Source of the DNA: Protopterus annectens
Taxonomy: Eukaryota > Chordata > Ceratodontiformes > Protopteridae
Assembly: GCF_019279795.1 (NCBI RefSeq)
Contig: NC_056750.1
Coordinates: forward strand, 826,819,001-826,883,000
Length of the DNA stretch: 64,000 bases
Direction: 5' to 3'
Each line of letters starts with the position of its first letter. The first letter of the stretch is position 1. Shown in pieces: positions 1-9,565 of the stretch. The position numbers and the translations under genes were made by a program. The notes under the pieces were generated by a model. It saw nothing but the letters and a program-made list of their open reading frames with translations, searched no databases and had not been told where the DNA came from.

Positions 1-130
1 GTTTGATTCCCACAGTTGTCATGAACCTCCTGTAACTTTGAGTAAGTCACTTACCACAGACATTGCTTCTGGGTCACACCTGAAATGAAATGGCGTGTCC
101 ACTTGGCCTTCCAGGTCCTGGTATTACTAT
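1..130 (+). repeat. MIR-like / tRNA-derived SINE fragment
   Basis: The first bases read like a tRNA B box (GTTTGATTCCC), followed about 35 bases later by the phrase ACTTTGAGTAAGTCACTTAC. That order and wording recall the core of MIR/CORE-type SINEs. The 5' part is cut by the window edge. It is only a fragment, and the family name is a resemblance, not a match I could test. Confidence 0.35.
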
Positions 131-1479
131 TATCCCACTAGTTAGCAGTGGTAAAATGTAGAACTAGGAAGAAACCATGCTCCTATTCAAATACTCTGCC
201 AAACTGAAATTCACAGCTAGTCTCTTAGCGAAAATTACTATGACTCAAAATGAATGGTTCTGTCCATTAACTTTCACAAAAAACAGAGACTTTACTTTGC
301 AGTTATATACCCCCCCAATAAATATCATGCATTCATAATGAGCCCCTCCCTGTCAAATTTCCTGATACCAAGACACCACCCTTACCTCATCCCTTGCCAT
401 CCTACTAGCATTAGGCATCTTGAGGCAGTGTAGCAACTGCCTCACATTCAGTGACAGCCCTCTGTCACTACCTCACAGTAAGTCTATTTGTGAGAGTTGC
501 TTATATCTGTTAAGAATGGAGGCTCACCACTTATGTTACATGACTGTCAGAGCTCACCATATTCCAGCACCATCACAACAACATACTAACAGTAAGCCCG
601 CATATGTTGAGGTTGTAACTAAGTCACTTCCTTCAACACTTTTACACCTAACCAGCTATGCTCACAGCACTTCTAGCCAATGCAGCACTCACAAAGTTCC
701 CAGCTTCCACCCCCCCCCCAAACTGTGTTCCTAAGCCTTTATAGCTGCCTGAACCTACTACTTCCACATAATACCCTCATTATAGCAGAATCTATTATCA
801 GTCATAGTGATGCACCACTCCTAGGCTGAGAACTGAGCGAAGTTAAGTTGGCTCTCAGCTGCCACAGTTTGTGATATCAGCTGGTCACTCAGATCCCTTC
901 ACCACATATATGTATATGACATTGCTGCCCATGTGGGAGTGATGACCTTCCACCTTAGTAAATATGAAGACATACATGGTTGGCCTTTCAGTGTATGTTT
1001 CTGGGGCTGGAAAGACACAACTCTTGAACAGTATCTCTCTTGCCATCACCCTGAATGATTCCACAATACAAAAATAAATGTCTTTAACAAGTGGCACAAT
1101 CACTGGTCGGATCCAGTCAGTATAATTTTGGAGAATGACTCTTAAAAGTCCCCTGATAATCTTTGTTTTTTGCCTCAAGACCTCATCATATTGGGTAAGA
1201 CAAGTACTGTTTTTGGCACTGCTAGTCTTCTACCCCCCACTGCCTTAACAGATCCCATTCAGGTCCATCTCAATATGGTACTGCTCATTTCCACATGTTT
1301 AAACACGAAAATGCCCGGTCTTGATTCTTTCCAGACCAGTGAAAGCCTAATGATTTGTATAACTACAAAAACTCTGTTCCAATGCACTGAAAACATATGT
1401 TCTTCACAGCGATCTAATCTTTAACTCATTAAAATCTCCTTGTATGGCTAGTTGTACTTCCAGTAAGGGGTGTCCAAAT
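131..1479. other. AT-rich non-coding sequence, nothing recognised
   Basis: Short open frames occur here but show no domain, codon signal or splice context. The right end may contain very decayed 5' sequence of the LINE that follows. Confidence 0.5.
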
Positions 1480-2830
1480 TCATTAGTAATCTCATTTTAT
1501 ATCCTATCTATAAACATGTCCTCCTATCATGTCACTAATAACATGGAACCCCCTCCAAGTCTCCCACAACTTGCAACAATTTCCTAAACAAATTAGAATT
1601 AATAGCAGTTGCATACAACACATTCTTATGGGAGATTTCAACTGTTTATCCATAAATTAGCAAACATGCACCACAAACAACAAATATGCATACAGATTCC
1701 TCGGCATCATTGACGTTAACTCTCTGGACCAGATGGTACCCTCCCTTACTAGGGCTTCAAATCTACTGGATCTTATTTTTACAAATATTGCAGCAATAAG
1801 CTTCATACGCATAAATGATGCATATAAGGCCAAGTCAGACCACTGTGTTCTTATTTTTGACATAAGTATTCTGCATTAGATGTACTCCGATGTAATTGTT
1901 TTCATAGGTTTCACTATTGTCAATCTCCTAGACTTCTTTGATGACCTAAGGAGATTTCAAAGCTCTCTACTTCACAGAGATCTTATAGCAAATGTCTACA
2001 TTGAGGCATCTACATCCATCTGTCAGAAAAATACAATGCCAGATACCAAAACAAGCCTCTGTGGTGAAACTGCCACTAGCAACTAACTGCACTAAAGGTA
2101 AAAAGTATTTGCACAAAAGAATAAACTCAAACTACTCCATGCTGGAAGTGATATCAAACTGGTAAGCAAATAATGTATCAGTAAGATTAATATCTGGAAA
2201 GGCAAGTATGAATTAAATATTTCTACATCCATCATCCAAAGATTACCACAAAACCTTTACTATGTCTGGAATCTTAGGAACAATGCTTCCTGCTGCACCA
2301 AGCTGTTCGTCAGTGATACCACCTACTCTGACCTGGAAGACATTGCCAATATACTAGCAAATACATTTAGTTCATACTTGTTCCTTGTCCACTCCCTGTT
2401 CCTCCCTTTACTCCATTCAGTCTGTCCTCCTCTCTATAATTGCCACAGGACAAGTTTTATAGGCCCACTCCTAAACACTAGCACCACTGTTCCAGGCAAA
2501 ACATTAGCCTGCTTCCTTGATAGTGTACAACTCTGCTTCACCAATTCTCTCTTAAACCTATTCACACTTAATCTGTTCACTGCACATTTCCCCAAGGCCT
2601 AGAGGATGGCTATTGTGCTAAAGTCTACATTGGAGGCTGTGCCACTGACTCAGGGAACTATGGACCAATTAGGCTTAACACCACTTATAAAATAGTGAAA
2701 CATATTGTGACTGAGCTCATGAGCAAGATGTTAGCAACTTACAAGCTCTCAATCCTAAGCAATATGGCTTTTTAAAATGTAGGTCCCATCTACAAAATCT
2801 GATGAACTTCTTTGGACTAAATCTGTTGAT
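1480..2830 (+). mobile_element. Decayed LINE: endonuclease C-terminus to start of reverse transcriptase
   Basis: Translation from about 1,628 gives MGDFNCLSIN, one stop, then a run containing LGIIDVNSLDQMVPSLTRAS, NLLDLIFTN and KSDHCVLIFD. These are the GDFN, TRxSN-LDLIFTN and SDH blocks at the C-terminal end of the AP-endonuclease of CR1/L2-group LINEs. Further on, near 2,590-2,700, frames give PKAWRMAIVLKS and a NYGPIRL-like stretch, matching the start of reverse transcriptase (WRxAxVxPxxK, NYRPISL). Reading frames shift several times and stops are common, so this is an old 5'-truncated copy with no coding ability. The clade is L2/CR1-like; I cannot separate the two by eye. Confidence 0.75.
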
Positions 2831-3622
2831 GGCTATGGGTTCCTTTTCCCACCTTTGGTTGTATATTGTGCCACTAGCTAGTTCATGTGGGTTTTCTCAT
2901 CATTCTTTGCAATGTACCCACAATATTGTGATGTAAACATTTGTGTGAGATGCTTGCTTTTTCTTTAAGTGTTCACTTGTCTGACACACACCATTACTGT
3001 GTTTTTGACTGGAATCTTCGATTGCATTCTACAAGGAACTCGCCACATTAATGCATTTCATTTTGGTTTGCATGTGATGGTGGATGTGGGTTCAGTTCCT
3101 CTCTTAGTTGTTTGTGGTGCCACCACTGGTACTTCAGGGCCAGTGTTTTTTGTTCTGTTGACTTTAGTACCTATGATGATGTAAGTCAAATGTATGCCCG
3201 AAGTTCATTTTTTCTTTGTATCTGTAGAGTTGTGCCACACATATCATTACTGTCTGTTTGACTGCAGCTTTCAGTCTGCTTGCATAAGTAGTATCACACA
3301 TTAAACCTGATCCTTCTGGATTTCATGTAGTGATTGTTAGGGCTTCAGTTCTTTCATCGGTTGTATAACACAGCATAATTATTGCTTTGAAGTGGATGAA
3401 TCTTGTTCACTCAGTTATAACCTGGGTTGTAGTCAGATTAAGGATACATCTTAGCTGCATTTTTTAATTGTATCTATACTTCTTTCTACCCTTTTTCACT
3501 TTAAGAACCTTTAAGGCTCCATCTTCTCACTATTGTGTGTACAGGATTGCATTTATAGTCTCTTTGAGGGGCATGCATTATGAATGAGCATTGCTTGTGC
3601 TTCTGTTTCCCTGCAGCCCCAG
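2831..3622. other. Non-coding, TG/T-rich sequence
   Basis: No gene or recognised repeat. Two loosely similar passages (around 2,975-3,130 and 3,225-3,360, each with a ...CACACAT/ACCATTACTGT... start and a ...TTTCAGTTC... end) suggest an old tandem duplication, too diverged to delimit. Confidence 0.4.
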
Positions 3623-3742
3623 TTTAGTACTATGTGGTCTTCCCATAGTCCTTTGCTGCAGCCGTGAGCAGGGTATTTACAATTTAGTACTATGTGGTCT
3701 TCCCATAGTCCTTTGCTACAGCCGTGAGCAGGGTATTTAATG
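3623..3742 (+). repeat. 60-bp tandem duplication, two copies
   Basis: The segment starting TTTAGTACTATGTGGTCTTC at 3,623 recurs at 3,683 with one or two differences, so the unit is 60 bp and the duplication is young. The open frame across it repeats a 20-residue unit only because 60 is divisible by three. Confidence 0.9.
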
Positions 3743-4844
3743 AGCTCACCTCTTTGAGCTGCTTCACTCGTATTCATTTGTAATAAGCATCAAGCCTCAT
3801 GGAGCAAATTGGGCGAACAGGGGAGGGCTGCCATCACCACACCGGCCATATTTCTGAATTCATCCAGCCACAGCTCCCTTTTCCCACTTTTGCACATGGG
3901 TTCAGGGTGTCATTTAAATAGTGACAATCATCTAGAGGCAAGGTTTACACTGCTGAGTGAATCCCAGGGCATATTTGTTGGTATATGATGCATATCCCAT
4001 TATGATACTTCTATATTTGTGTTAAACTGCTATGCAGCACGGAGTTACATTAGATGAACTCCAAACACAAACTCTAAATAATAGACAATGAATAACATTC
4101 TATAAGAATGCAAACTAAAATAACAAAGTAGACACTGTTACATATAATAATGTAAAAAAGTTATTTACACAAGGGGAGCTGTTGCTCCATACCTCTGTTT
4201 ACTAACTGTATTAATTTTGAGGTCACTGTACCTGTGAGTTATAGGGAATAATTGTTTTTCCAGAATGTTAAATAAAAATAATACATTTTTCAGACTTGTA
4301 TCATTATTTGGACAGCTAGGATCAAATGGATTTATTCAAAATCCTAAAAGGTCTATGATACTTCTATATTTGTGTTTCTAGCCATATTATTATTTTTCTA
4401 GGTTCTTCTTAACAATTGAACCGCTCCTGACTGGACTCGAGACTATGCTTAAATGATAGCCATCTAGAGTGGCAGTTATCCAGGCAGTCTTGAGGGTGTT
4501 TTATTCCCTCATGGGCCTTCAGGCAATGCAGGCTTCATGATAGGCCTTAAACTCTCCGATGGGTGTGCGGACAGGCAGCCCATGTATTGTGACTACAGTT
4601 CCTTCCTCTACATGAGTGCGTGCTCCTATACACTCACTTTGAAGAATACTGCTAAAATGGCTTGTTGATTTAATACCTGCTCTCAAATTGTCTTTTGTAT
4701 CATTTGCAGTACTAATCCTCCTCTAAGGGATTCTATCATTGAATAGCCATTCTACACCCTCATCTCCCCTCCATGTTGGGCACACCACCCTCCCACACCA
4801 GCTGCAACAAAGACCCATGCAACAAATCAGAGCTTTATCCATCT
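3743..4844. other. Non-coding sequence
   Basis: No gene seen. The phrase ATGATACTTCTATATTTGTG occurs at about 4,001 and again at about 4,350, a short dispersed duplication of unknown origin. Confidence 0.4.
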
Positions 4845-4955
4845 ATGGCTGCAAATTATAAGACATTTTTTGAGTTATCTTTTAAGAAAAAAAATTATTT
4901 AGAAATGCGTATTTTACTGAGAAAGTAATGTTATTCCAGCACAGTTTATGTGGTT
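4845..4955 (+). repeat. Direct repeat copy 1 of a ~110-bp segment
   Basis: From GGCTGCAAATTATAAGA to CAGCACAGTTTATGT this stretch recurs at 6,124-6,236 with only a handful of changes. The copies are about 1.28 kb apart in the same orientation. They are either two insertions of one short element or a segmental duplication whose flanks have diverged. Confidence 0.85.
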
Positions 4956-5984
4956 TACTTCTAGTGATATTACTGGCATCTAACTGTTTTCAAGTGCTTT
5001 CTTCCACTTATGTGAACAGTTTGACCATCAATTCCCAAATCTACCAGCAGTTAAACTGTGACTAACATGAAGTCCTCATTTATTTTACTTAGGCAAAACA
5101 GTGATGTAAGGGATTTTCACCTACTAGACCAAATTAACTTAAAAGTATTGTTATTTAGGAAGTTCCACATCACCTCTATTATCTTTATTCCTTATGTTAC
5201 TTATTTTTTCAAGAACACAGAGAAAAGGTTCATTACTGGGGCACGTTTTGTAGACTTAACAAGACTGTTCTTTCCAAGTTGTGTGCTTTCCTTCTGGTAA
5301 AACTCAAACATCATAGTTCTGGCCCACTGGCTGTAAATTCCTTTAGCATCTATCTACAAGAGTGCACAGTACAGGTACTGTTTAAAGCATATTGGTTAAA
5401 ACAGTCACCCTACTCTTTCACTTCATCAAAGATTTGCCACAAGGGTCTATCCTCAGACCCCTGTTTTTTTTTTCTATAAACTAGACATTTAGCTTTCAGT
5501 AATATTTCACATAAGCCTGTGTTTTCTATTATTAGGCAGTATGATTTTGTAGCTAGGCTTCTTAGGCTTAGTTCTAATATTTATAGTAAGGGCTGAGAAA
5601 GACCATTGCAGAATGAAGCATTATGAAAGAAAATAAAGCTGGTGAACAGGGTACATCAGGGATGTTCTCTTAAGTCCTTTGTCATTCAGTTAAACTATTA
5701 GTAGTAACTTTAGTGAAGACAAAGAAAGACTGTTGTATGCTTTATGCAGCATATTCAAAAGCAAACAATAATAAGCTTTGCATTATGGGTAGAGAAAAAG
5801 TAAAACTGGCAATATGTAGGGTCCTAGAGTTATTGACTGAGGTTGATTTAGAGCTTTATGTTCAGAAATGTAAAGGCCTGGTATGAGGGTAAAATTGTCA
5901 AATAGTTATTTTAGACTGTTATACTGATGTTTTGGAGATTCATTTTGGAAAGAGGGATGAGGTGGTAAGAAGCTGCTAAGTTTC
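4956..5984. other. AT-rich non-coding sequence
   Basis: Contains short open frames (for example 5,058-5,300) with no recognisable domain. A stretch near 5,370-5,475 is faintly LINE-like, but I do not call it. Confidence 0.4.
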
Positions 5985-6122
5985 ATAGGTAAGTACTAGG
6001 CTAGCTGCCCTTGTGAGCCATTTCAAGCCTAGCCAATTTCCCTTTTAAAGGTGAGAATCAAACCTTGTATCTGTGAGATAAGAACCTTAACCATTATTCC
6101 ATCCCCTAACCTACAGGTGAAA
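5985..6122 (-). mobile_element. tRNA-derived SINE, minus strand
   Basis: On the minus strand there is an A-box-like TGGTTAAGGTTC and a B box AAGGTTTGATTCTCACC. They are followed by a body with AAATTGGCTAGGCTTGAAAT and GGCAGCTAGCCTAGTACTTA. The same head and body, in the same order and orientation, occur at 8,098-8,222, which supports a real SINE family rather than chance tRNA likeness. No poly-A or target duplication was defined. Confidence 0.7.
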
Positions 6123-6123
6123 A

Positions 6124-6236
6124 AGGCTGCAAATTATAAGAAATTTTTTGAGTTATCTTTTAAGAAAAAAAAAATATTTAGAAATGCTTATTTTACTGAG
6201 AAAGTAATGTTATTCCAGCACAATTTATGTACTTTT
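6124..6236 (+). repeat. Direct repeat copy 2 of a ~110-bp segment
   Basis: Second copy of the segment at 4,845-4,955, abutting the 5' side of the SINE on the minus strand. The two copies share the A-run AAGAAAAAAAA with different lengths. Confidence 0.85.
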
Positions 6237-6771
6237 GGAGAGGTTTAAATCTTCTGCTTATAGGACCTTAACTGAGAAGACTAGCACATGGCGACCTCTT
6301 GGTGAAGGCACAAATGTAATATGAAGCCTTAACTAGTACAGGGCATTCTTTTGCTTTTGGTCAAGAGGAATGGCACCATGGTACACAAGCATTTTGAGAG
6401 TAATATTCTGCTAATACCAAGTACAATTAAATGTTTTTAGAAAAGTAGTATTTTAACAATTCATGTTTATAAGTTATTACCTTTTATATGCATATTATAC
6501 GGATGCAAAGTTTATTTTAATGAAATTTAACTTGGGAGATTAAATTGTGTTTTTGGCTAATTGCTATTAGCATTTCATTAAATGCATTTGAAAACTATGT
6601 TCCTTACAAATTCCTGTAGCTTGTTGGTGTATTCAGCCTAAGGAAGGGCTGAATTGTCCAAATGCTGTCTAGATCATCCAGGTGCAATGATGGGTTCTGT
6701 GTAGTAATGCTAACTTGGATGTTGGCTAGTGAATTCAGCATTCTTACATCCATCAGAAAGGTCACATGGCC

Positions 6772-6776
<5 letters not shown>
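6237..6776. other. AT-rich non-coding sequence
   Basis: Nothing recognised. It leads into an A-homopolymer and may be the 3' part of an unknown retroposed sequence. Confidence 0.4.

Positions 6777-6806
<30 letters not shown>
6777..6806 (+). repeat. Poly-A run, about 29 bases
   Basis: An uninterrupted A run follows GGCCTTGTT. Its length suggests the tail of a retroposed copy on the plus strand, but no recognised element precedes it. It could equally be a simple repeat. Confidence 0.8.
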
Positions 6807-6808
<2 letters not shown>

Positions 6809-6834
6809 TGGTAAAACACCTTATTTGAGAAATT

Positions 6835-7152
6835 AGCTGAAACTTCTAAACAGAACCAGTCCCACTACCTGTAGGTAAGCAAGTACAGGCCAGGCAGTAG
6901 AAGAGTCATGGCCAGTGATTGTCAAATGCTTCAATGAATCATAGGAACATAGGAGGTTACAGGCTAATAGCCCTAAGCCTCTTACAAGCCTAGTCAAGTA
7001 TAACCCTATTACCAAGAATAACAAGGTATTAAGCGGAACTAAGTCACAACTACTGCCCCTGTCTAAGAGGGACACAGGTGAAACTCCTGGGGTAAATTTG
7101 CAGTTTCCCATCCCGGCATCCAAATTATGCATAAATAGGGTCAGCGAGGGGA
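6835..7152 (-). mobile_element. Probable body of a tRNA-Glu-derived SINE
   Basis: Downstream (minus strand) of the tRNA-Glu-like head at 7,153-7,225 lies a stretch containing GACTAGGCTTGTAAGAGGCTTAG and TAGCCTGTAACCTCC, which echo the GGCTAGGCTTG and TAGCCTAGTA body words of the other SINEs here. This suggests a longer related SINE on the minus strand. The limits are approximate. Confidence 0.45.
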
Positions 7153-7225
7153 AAAGAGTGGCCCAGAGTTGAACCTGGGCCGCCTGAGTGAAAACCAGGA
7201 ATCCTAACCGCTAGACCATATGCGA
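7153..7225 (-). tRNA. tRNA-Glu(UUC)-like sequence, pseudogene or SINE head
   Basis: On the minus strand the sequence starts TCGCATATGGTCTAGCGGTT and has an anticodon arm CCTGGTTTTCACTCAGG with anticodon TTC. Its T arm is AGGTTCAACTCT. This closely follows vertebrate tRNA-Glu(UUC). The 5' acceptor half (TCGCATA) does not pair with the 3' side (CACTCTT), and no sign of a Pol III terminator in the right place was found. It is therefore a tRNA-derived pseudogene, probably the head of a SINE, not a working tRNA. Confidence 0.65.
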
Positions 7226-7283
7226 AAATGAGTTTGTAATAGTCAGACAGATTTTGCTCATTTTAATATCTGACAGAAACAAT

Positions 7284-7415
7284 GACTTATACCCCCCACC
7301 TTCTGGTGAGAGAGCACTAGGCACCATACATGATCCACCAGAGGCAAACAATTACTTATACCCCCACCCTCCAGTGAGAGGGCGGTAGGCACCACACATG
7401 ATCTATCAGAGGTAA
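7284..7415 (+). repeat. ~68-bp tandem duplication, two copies
   Basis: ACTTATACCCCC...GGTGAGAGAG...AGGCACC...CATGATC...CAGAGG occurs at 7,284 and again at 7,352 with scattered substitutions. Not coding. Confidence 0.8.
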
Positions 7416-8097
7416 TCTCATCTGTGAACACTAAGAGACAACTTAACATTCTTCAGTTGGTAAAGCATTTTGACAAATGCTTAGCCTCTCAACCACCTGC
7501 AAAAGCACAGCCAATTGCTTTGACTCAACTTAAAGCATTAAAAATCCCAGTGCTAGTATTAAACATCATACCAGAGGGTCAGAAAGGGGAGGACATTCTT
7601 ATTTTTCACAATAAAAAGTCTTTATGTCCTACACCCTATACAGTTAATCCTAGTGAATCTTTGTATAGGCTTAGGTTATGTATTTAATAAAGTATATACT
7701 CATAAACAGGTCTAACTTTATGAAGAACATCATAAACCTAAGAAAAGCAAGGCTAAATCAGAGGGTTAAAATCACAATGCTGTGCCTAAACCATAGCCGT
7801 TAAGAGGTATGATTGAATTTTATATGATTAAGGGCACTTGGATTAAAGTCTTTGCTGTAATTTGCACTGCATGTTACTGCTATCTATAATTTAGACTGAA
7901 TGAAGATTTGACAAGGGTGAAAGCGCTCATCTCTTCTTTTAACTTAATAAACCATGATTTAAAAAAGCAATACCAGTTTGAATTCTGTTTGCTTATTTTT
8001 AATAAGAATGCAAAATGATCTATGACACTAATCAACATAAGTAGTTTTAATAAAATTAATTCCTATAAATTAGTTTTCCTTTTTTACACACACATAG
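7416..8097. other. AT-rich non-coding sequence
   Basis: An 87-codon open frame at 7,424-7,687 (+) has no recognised domain and no context. I treat it as chance. Confidence 0.45.
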
Positions 8098-8222
8098 GTT
8101 CATAGATTAATACTAAGCTATCTGCCCTTGCAAGCCATTTTAAGCCTAGCCAATTATCCCTTGTGAGACTCAAACCCTGCATCTTCTGTTTGTAAGGCAA
8201 ACACCTTAACCACCCTCCCTAC
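8098..8222 (-). mobile_element. tRNA-derived SINE, minus strand, second copy
   Basis: Minus strand: GGTGGTTAAGGTGTTTGCC (A-box region), AGGGTTTGAGTCTCAC (B box), then AATTGGCTAGGCTTAAAATG and GGCAGATAGCTTAGTATTAA. It shows the same layout as the SINE at 5,985-6,122. Confidence 0.7.
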
Positions 8223-8230
8223 CCCCTGTT

Positions 8231-8232
<2 letters not shown>

Positions 8233-8265
<33 letters not shown>
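8233..8265. repeat. (TA)n microsatellite flanking a MITE
   Basis: An uninterrupted TA run directly abuts the left inverted repeat of the MITE. The run resumes after its right end, as expected if the element went into a TA repeat. Confidence 0.9.
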
Positions 8266-8267
<2 letters not shown>

Positions 8268-8719
8268 GTTCATGTCAGACAGTCGACAAGTCATAACATC
8301 GACATTACCATGTTTGAGACGGAATGAACGAAAAGTCAGATGAACGACAGTTGAAATTACCGACTTTCACTTCTTCGACAACTGAAAATGATTACGAAGG
8401 ACATCCTTGTGTGACCTGCACACCACCTTTAAACTGAGTACATTATAGCACTTACAAACGGTTGCTTTTCAATCTGTAATGCTTACTTAATGTCCTGGTG
8501 AGTTACCGTTTGTAGGAAGTGTTTTGTGTTTACGTTATACGGCGAAGTGCTAACATAACCATAGTGCATTGCATAGCGCACTGTTGTCGGACTCTTCATT
8601 TTCAGTTGTTGAAGAAGTGAAAGTCGGTAATTTCAACTGTCGTTCATTTGACTTTTCGTTCATTCCGTCTCAAACATGGTAATGTCGATGTTATGACTTG
8701 TCGACCGTCTGACATGAAC

Positions 8720-8721
<2 letters not shown>
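8266..8721. mobile_element. 456-bp MITE with 126-bp terminal inverted repeats
   Basis: Bases 8,266-8,391 and 8,596-8,721 are reverse complements of each other with only about three mismatches. The ends read GGGTTCATGTCAGACAG and its complement. The central 204 bp are unique and hold no meaningful open frame. Both ends abut TA dinucleotides of a (TA)n run, so the target duplication could be TA (Tc1/mariner-like) or any TA-rich word; the microsatellite makes it undecidable. Long near-identical arms, small size and no transposase indicate a recently active, non-autonomous foldback-type DNA transposon. CpG dinucleotides remain common in the arms (TCGAC, ACGAACG), unlike the surroundings, which also suggests youth. 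Confidence 0.9.
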
Positions 8722-8771
<50 letters not shown>

Positions 8772-8814
8772 GCACACACACACACACACAAATATACATA
8801 AGAAGCAGTATATG

Positions 8815-8874
<60 letters not shown>

Positions 8875-8912
8875 TATAGATAGATATATAGATAGATAGA
8901 TAGATAGCATAT
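8722..8912. repeat. Compound microsatellite (TA)n-(GA)n-(CA)n-(TA)n-(GATA)n
   Basis: A TA run, a GA run at about 8,750-8,771, a CA run at about 8,774-8,790, a second TA run at about 8,821-8,866 and GATA units to 8,908. Open frames here are low-complexity artefacts. Confidence 0.95.
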
Positions 8913-9419
8913 GCTTGTATATTTGGGCCTACATTGGAAGCTCGATGTTTCACAACTTTGAACTTCATATCCTTGAAACCATAAGATCGAGTTTTGAAAT
9001 TTCGAACAGTTTAAATGGAGATGCTGTACAGCGCAGAACGGGAAATTTACCATTCTCTTCACTGAAGTGCGATCTCAGGGTTGGTATATTTAATTAGCAG
9101 GGAGTGTGGGGGTGCAGGGGTCTTGTCCTCCTGCATAAATGTAAAAAAAATTTGTTTTTATTTTTTTATTGAAGTTTCGAACTTTTAAAACTTCAATGTT
9201 ATTGTCTCAACCATATGAAGGTCGAAGTTTTGAAATCTCGAGCTTCCAAAGTATATCTGTATATTTATATGTGTGCATATGTGTATGCATAACATATATG
9301 CAGATCCATACAGACATACATACATAGTTTATATATATGTGTGTGTGTGTATATATATATATATTTTTTTTTTATATACTGCCTCTTCAGTCTGACACCA
9401 ATAGAACTCATTATACTCA
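8913..9419. other. Non-coding sequence with minor TA/TG runs
   Basis: The words ATTGGAAGCTCGATGTTTC, ACTTCAATGTTATTG and CGAAGTTTTGAAATCTCGAGC around 8,930-9,250 form loose inverted similarities (TTCGAA, TCGAGTTTTGAAATTTCGAA), possibly a very decayed MITE. A TG/TA run lies at 9,335-9,362. Confidence 0.35.
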
Positions 9420-9565
9420 AAAGTGAAAAGTGAGAGAAGGTAAGGCATGCTGGGTATTAACTTCTATAAAGTGAAATGTGAGACACGGTAAGGCATGCTG
9501 GGTATTAACTGCTATATAGTGAAAAGTGAGACAAGGTAAGGCATGCTGGGTATTAACTGCTATAG
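9420..9565 (+). repeat. 48-bp tandem repeat, three copies
   Basis: The word GGCATGCTGGGTATTAACT recurs at 9,444, 9,492 and 9,540, so the period is 48 bp. Copies differ at a few positions. The minus-strand open frame repeats a 16-residue unit as a consequence. Confidence 0.9.

Noticed and set aside
7153..7225. Functional tRNA-Glu gene
   Set aside because: The acceptor stem does not pair and the 3' end is replaced, so it cannot be a working tRNA.
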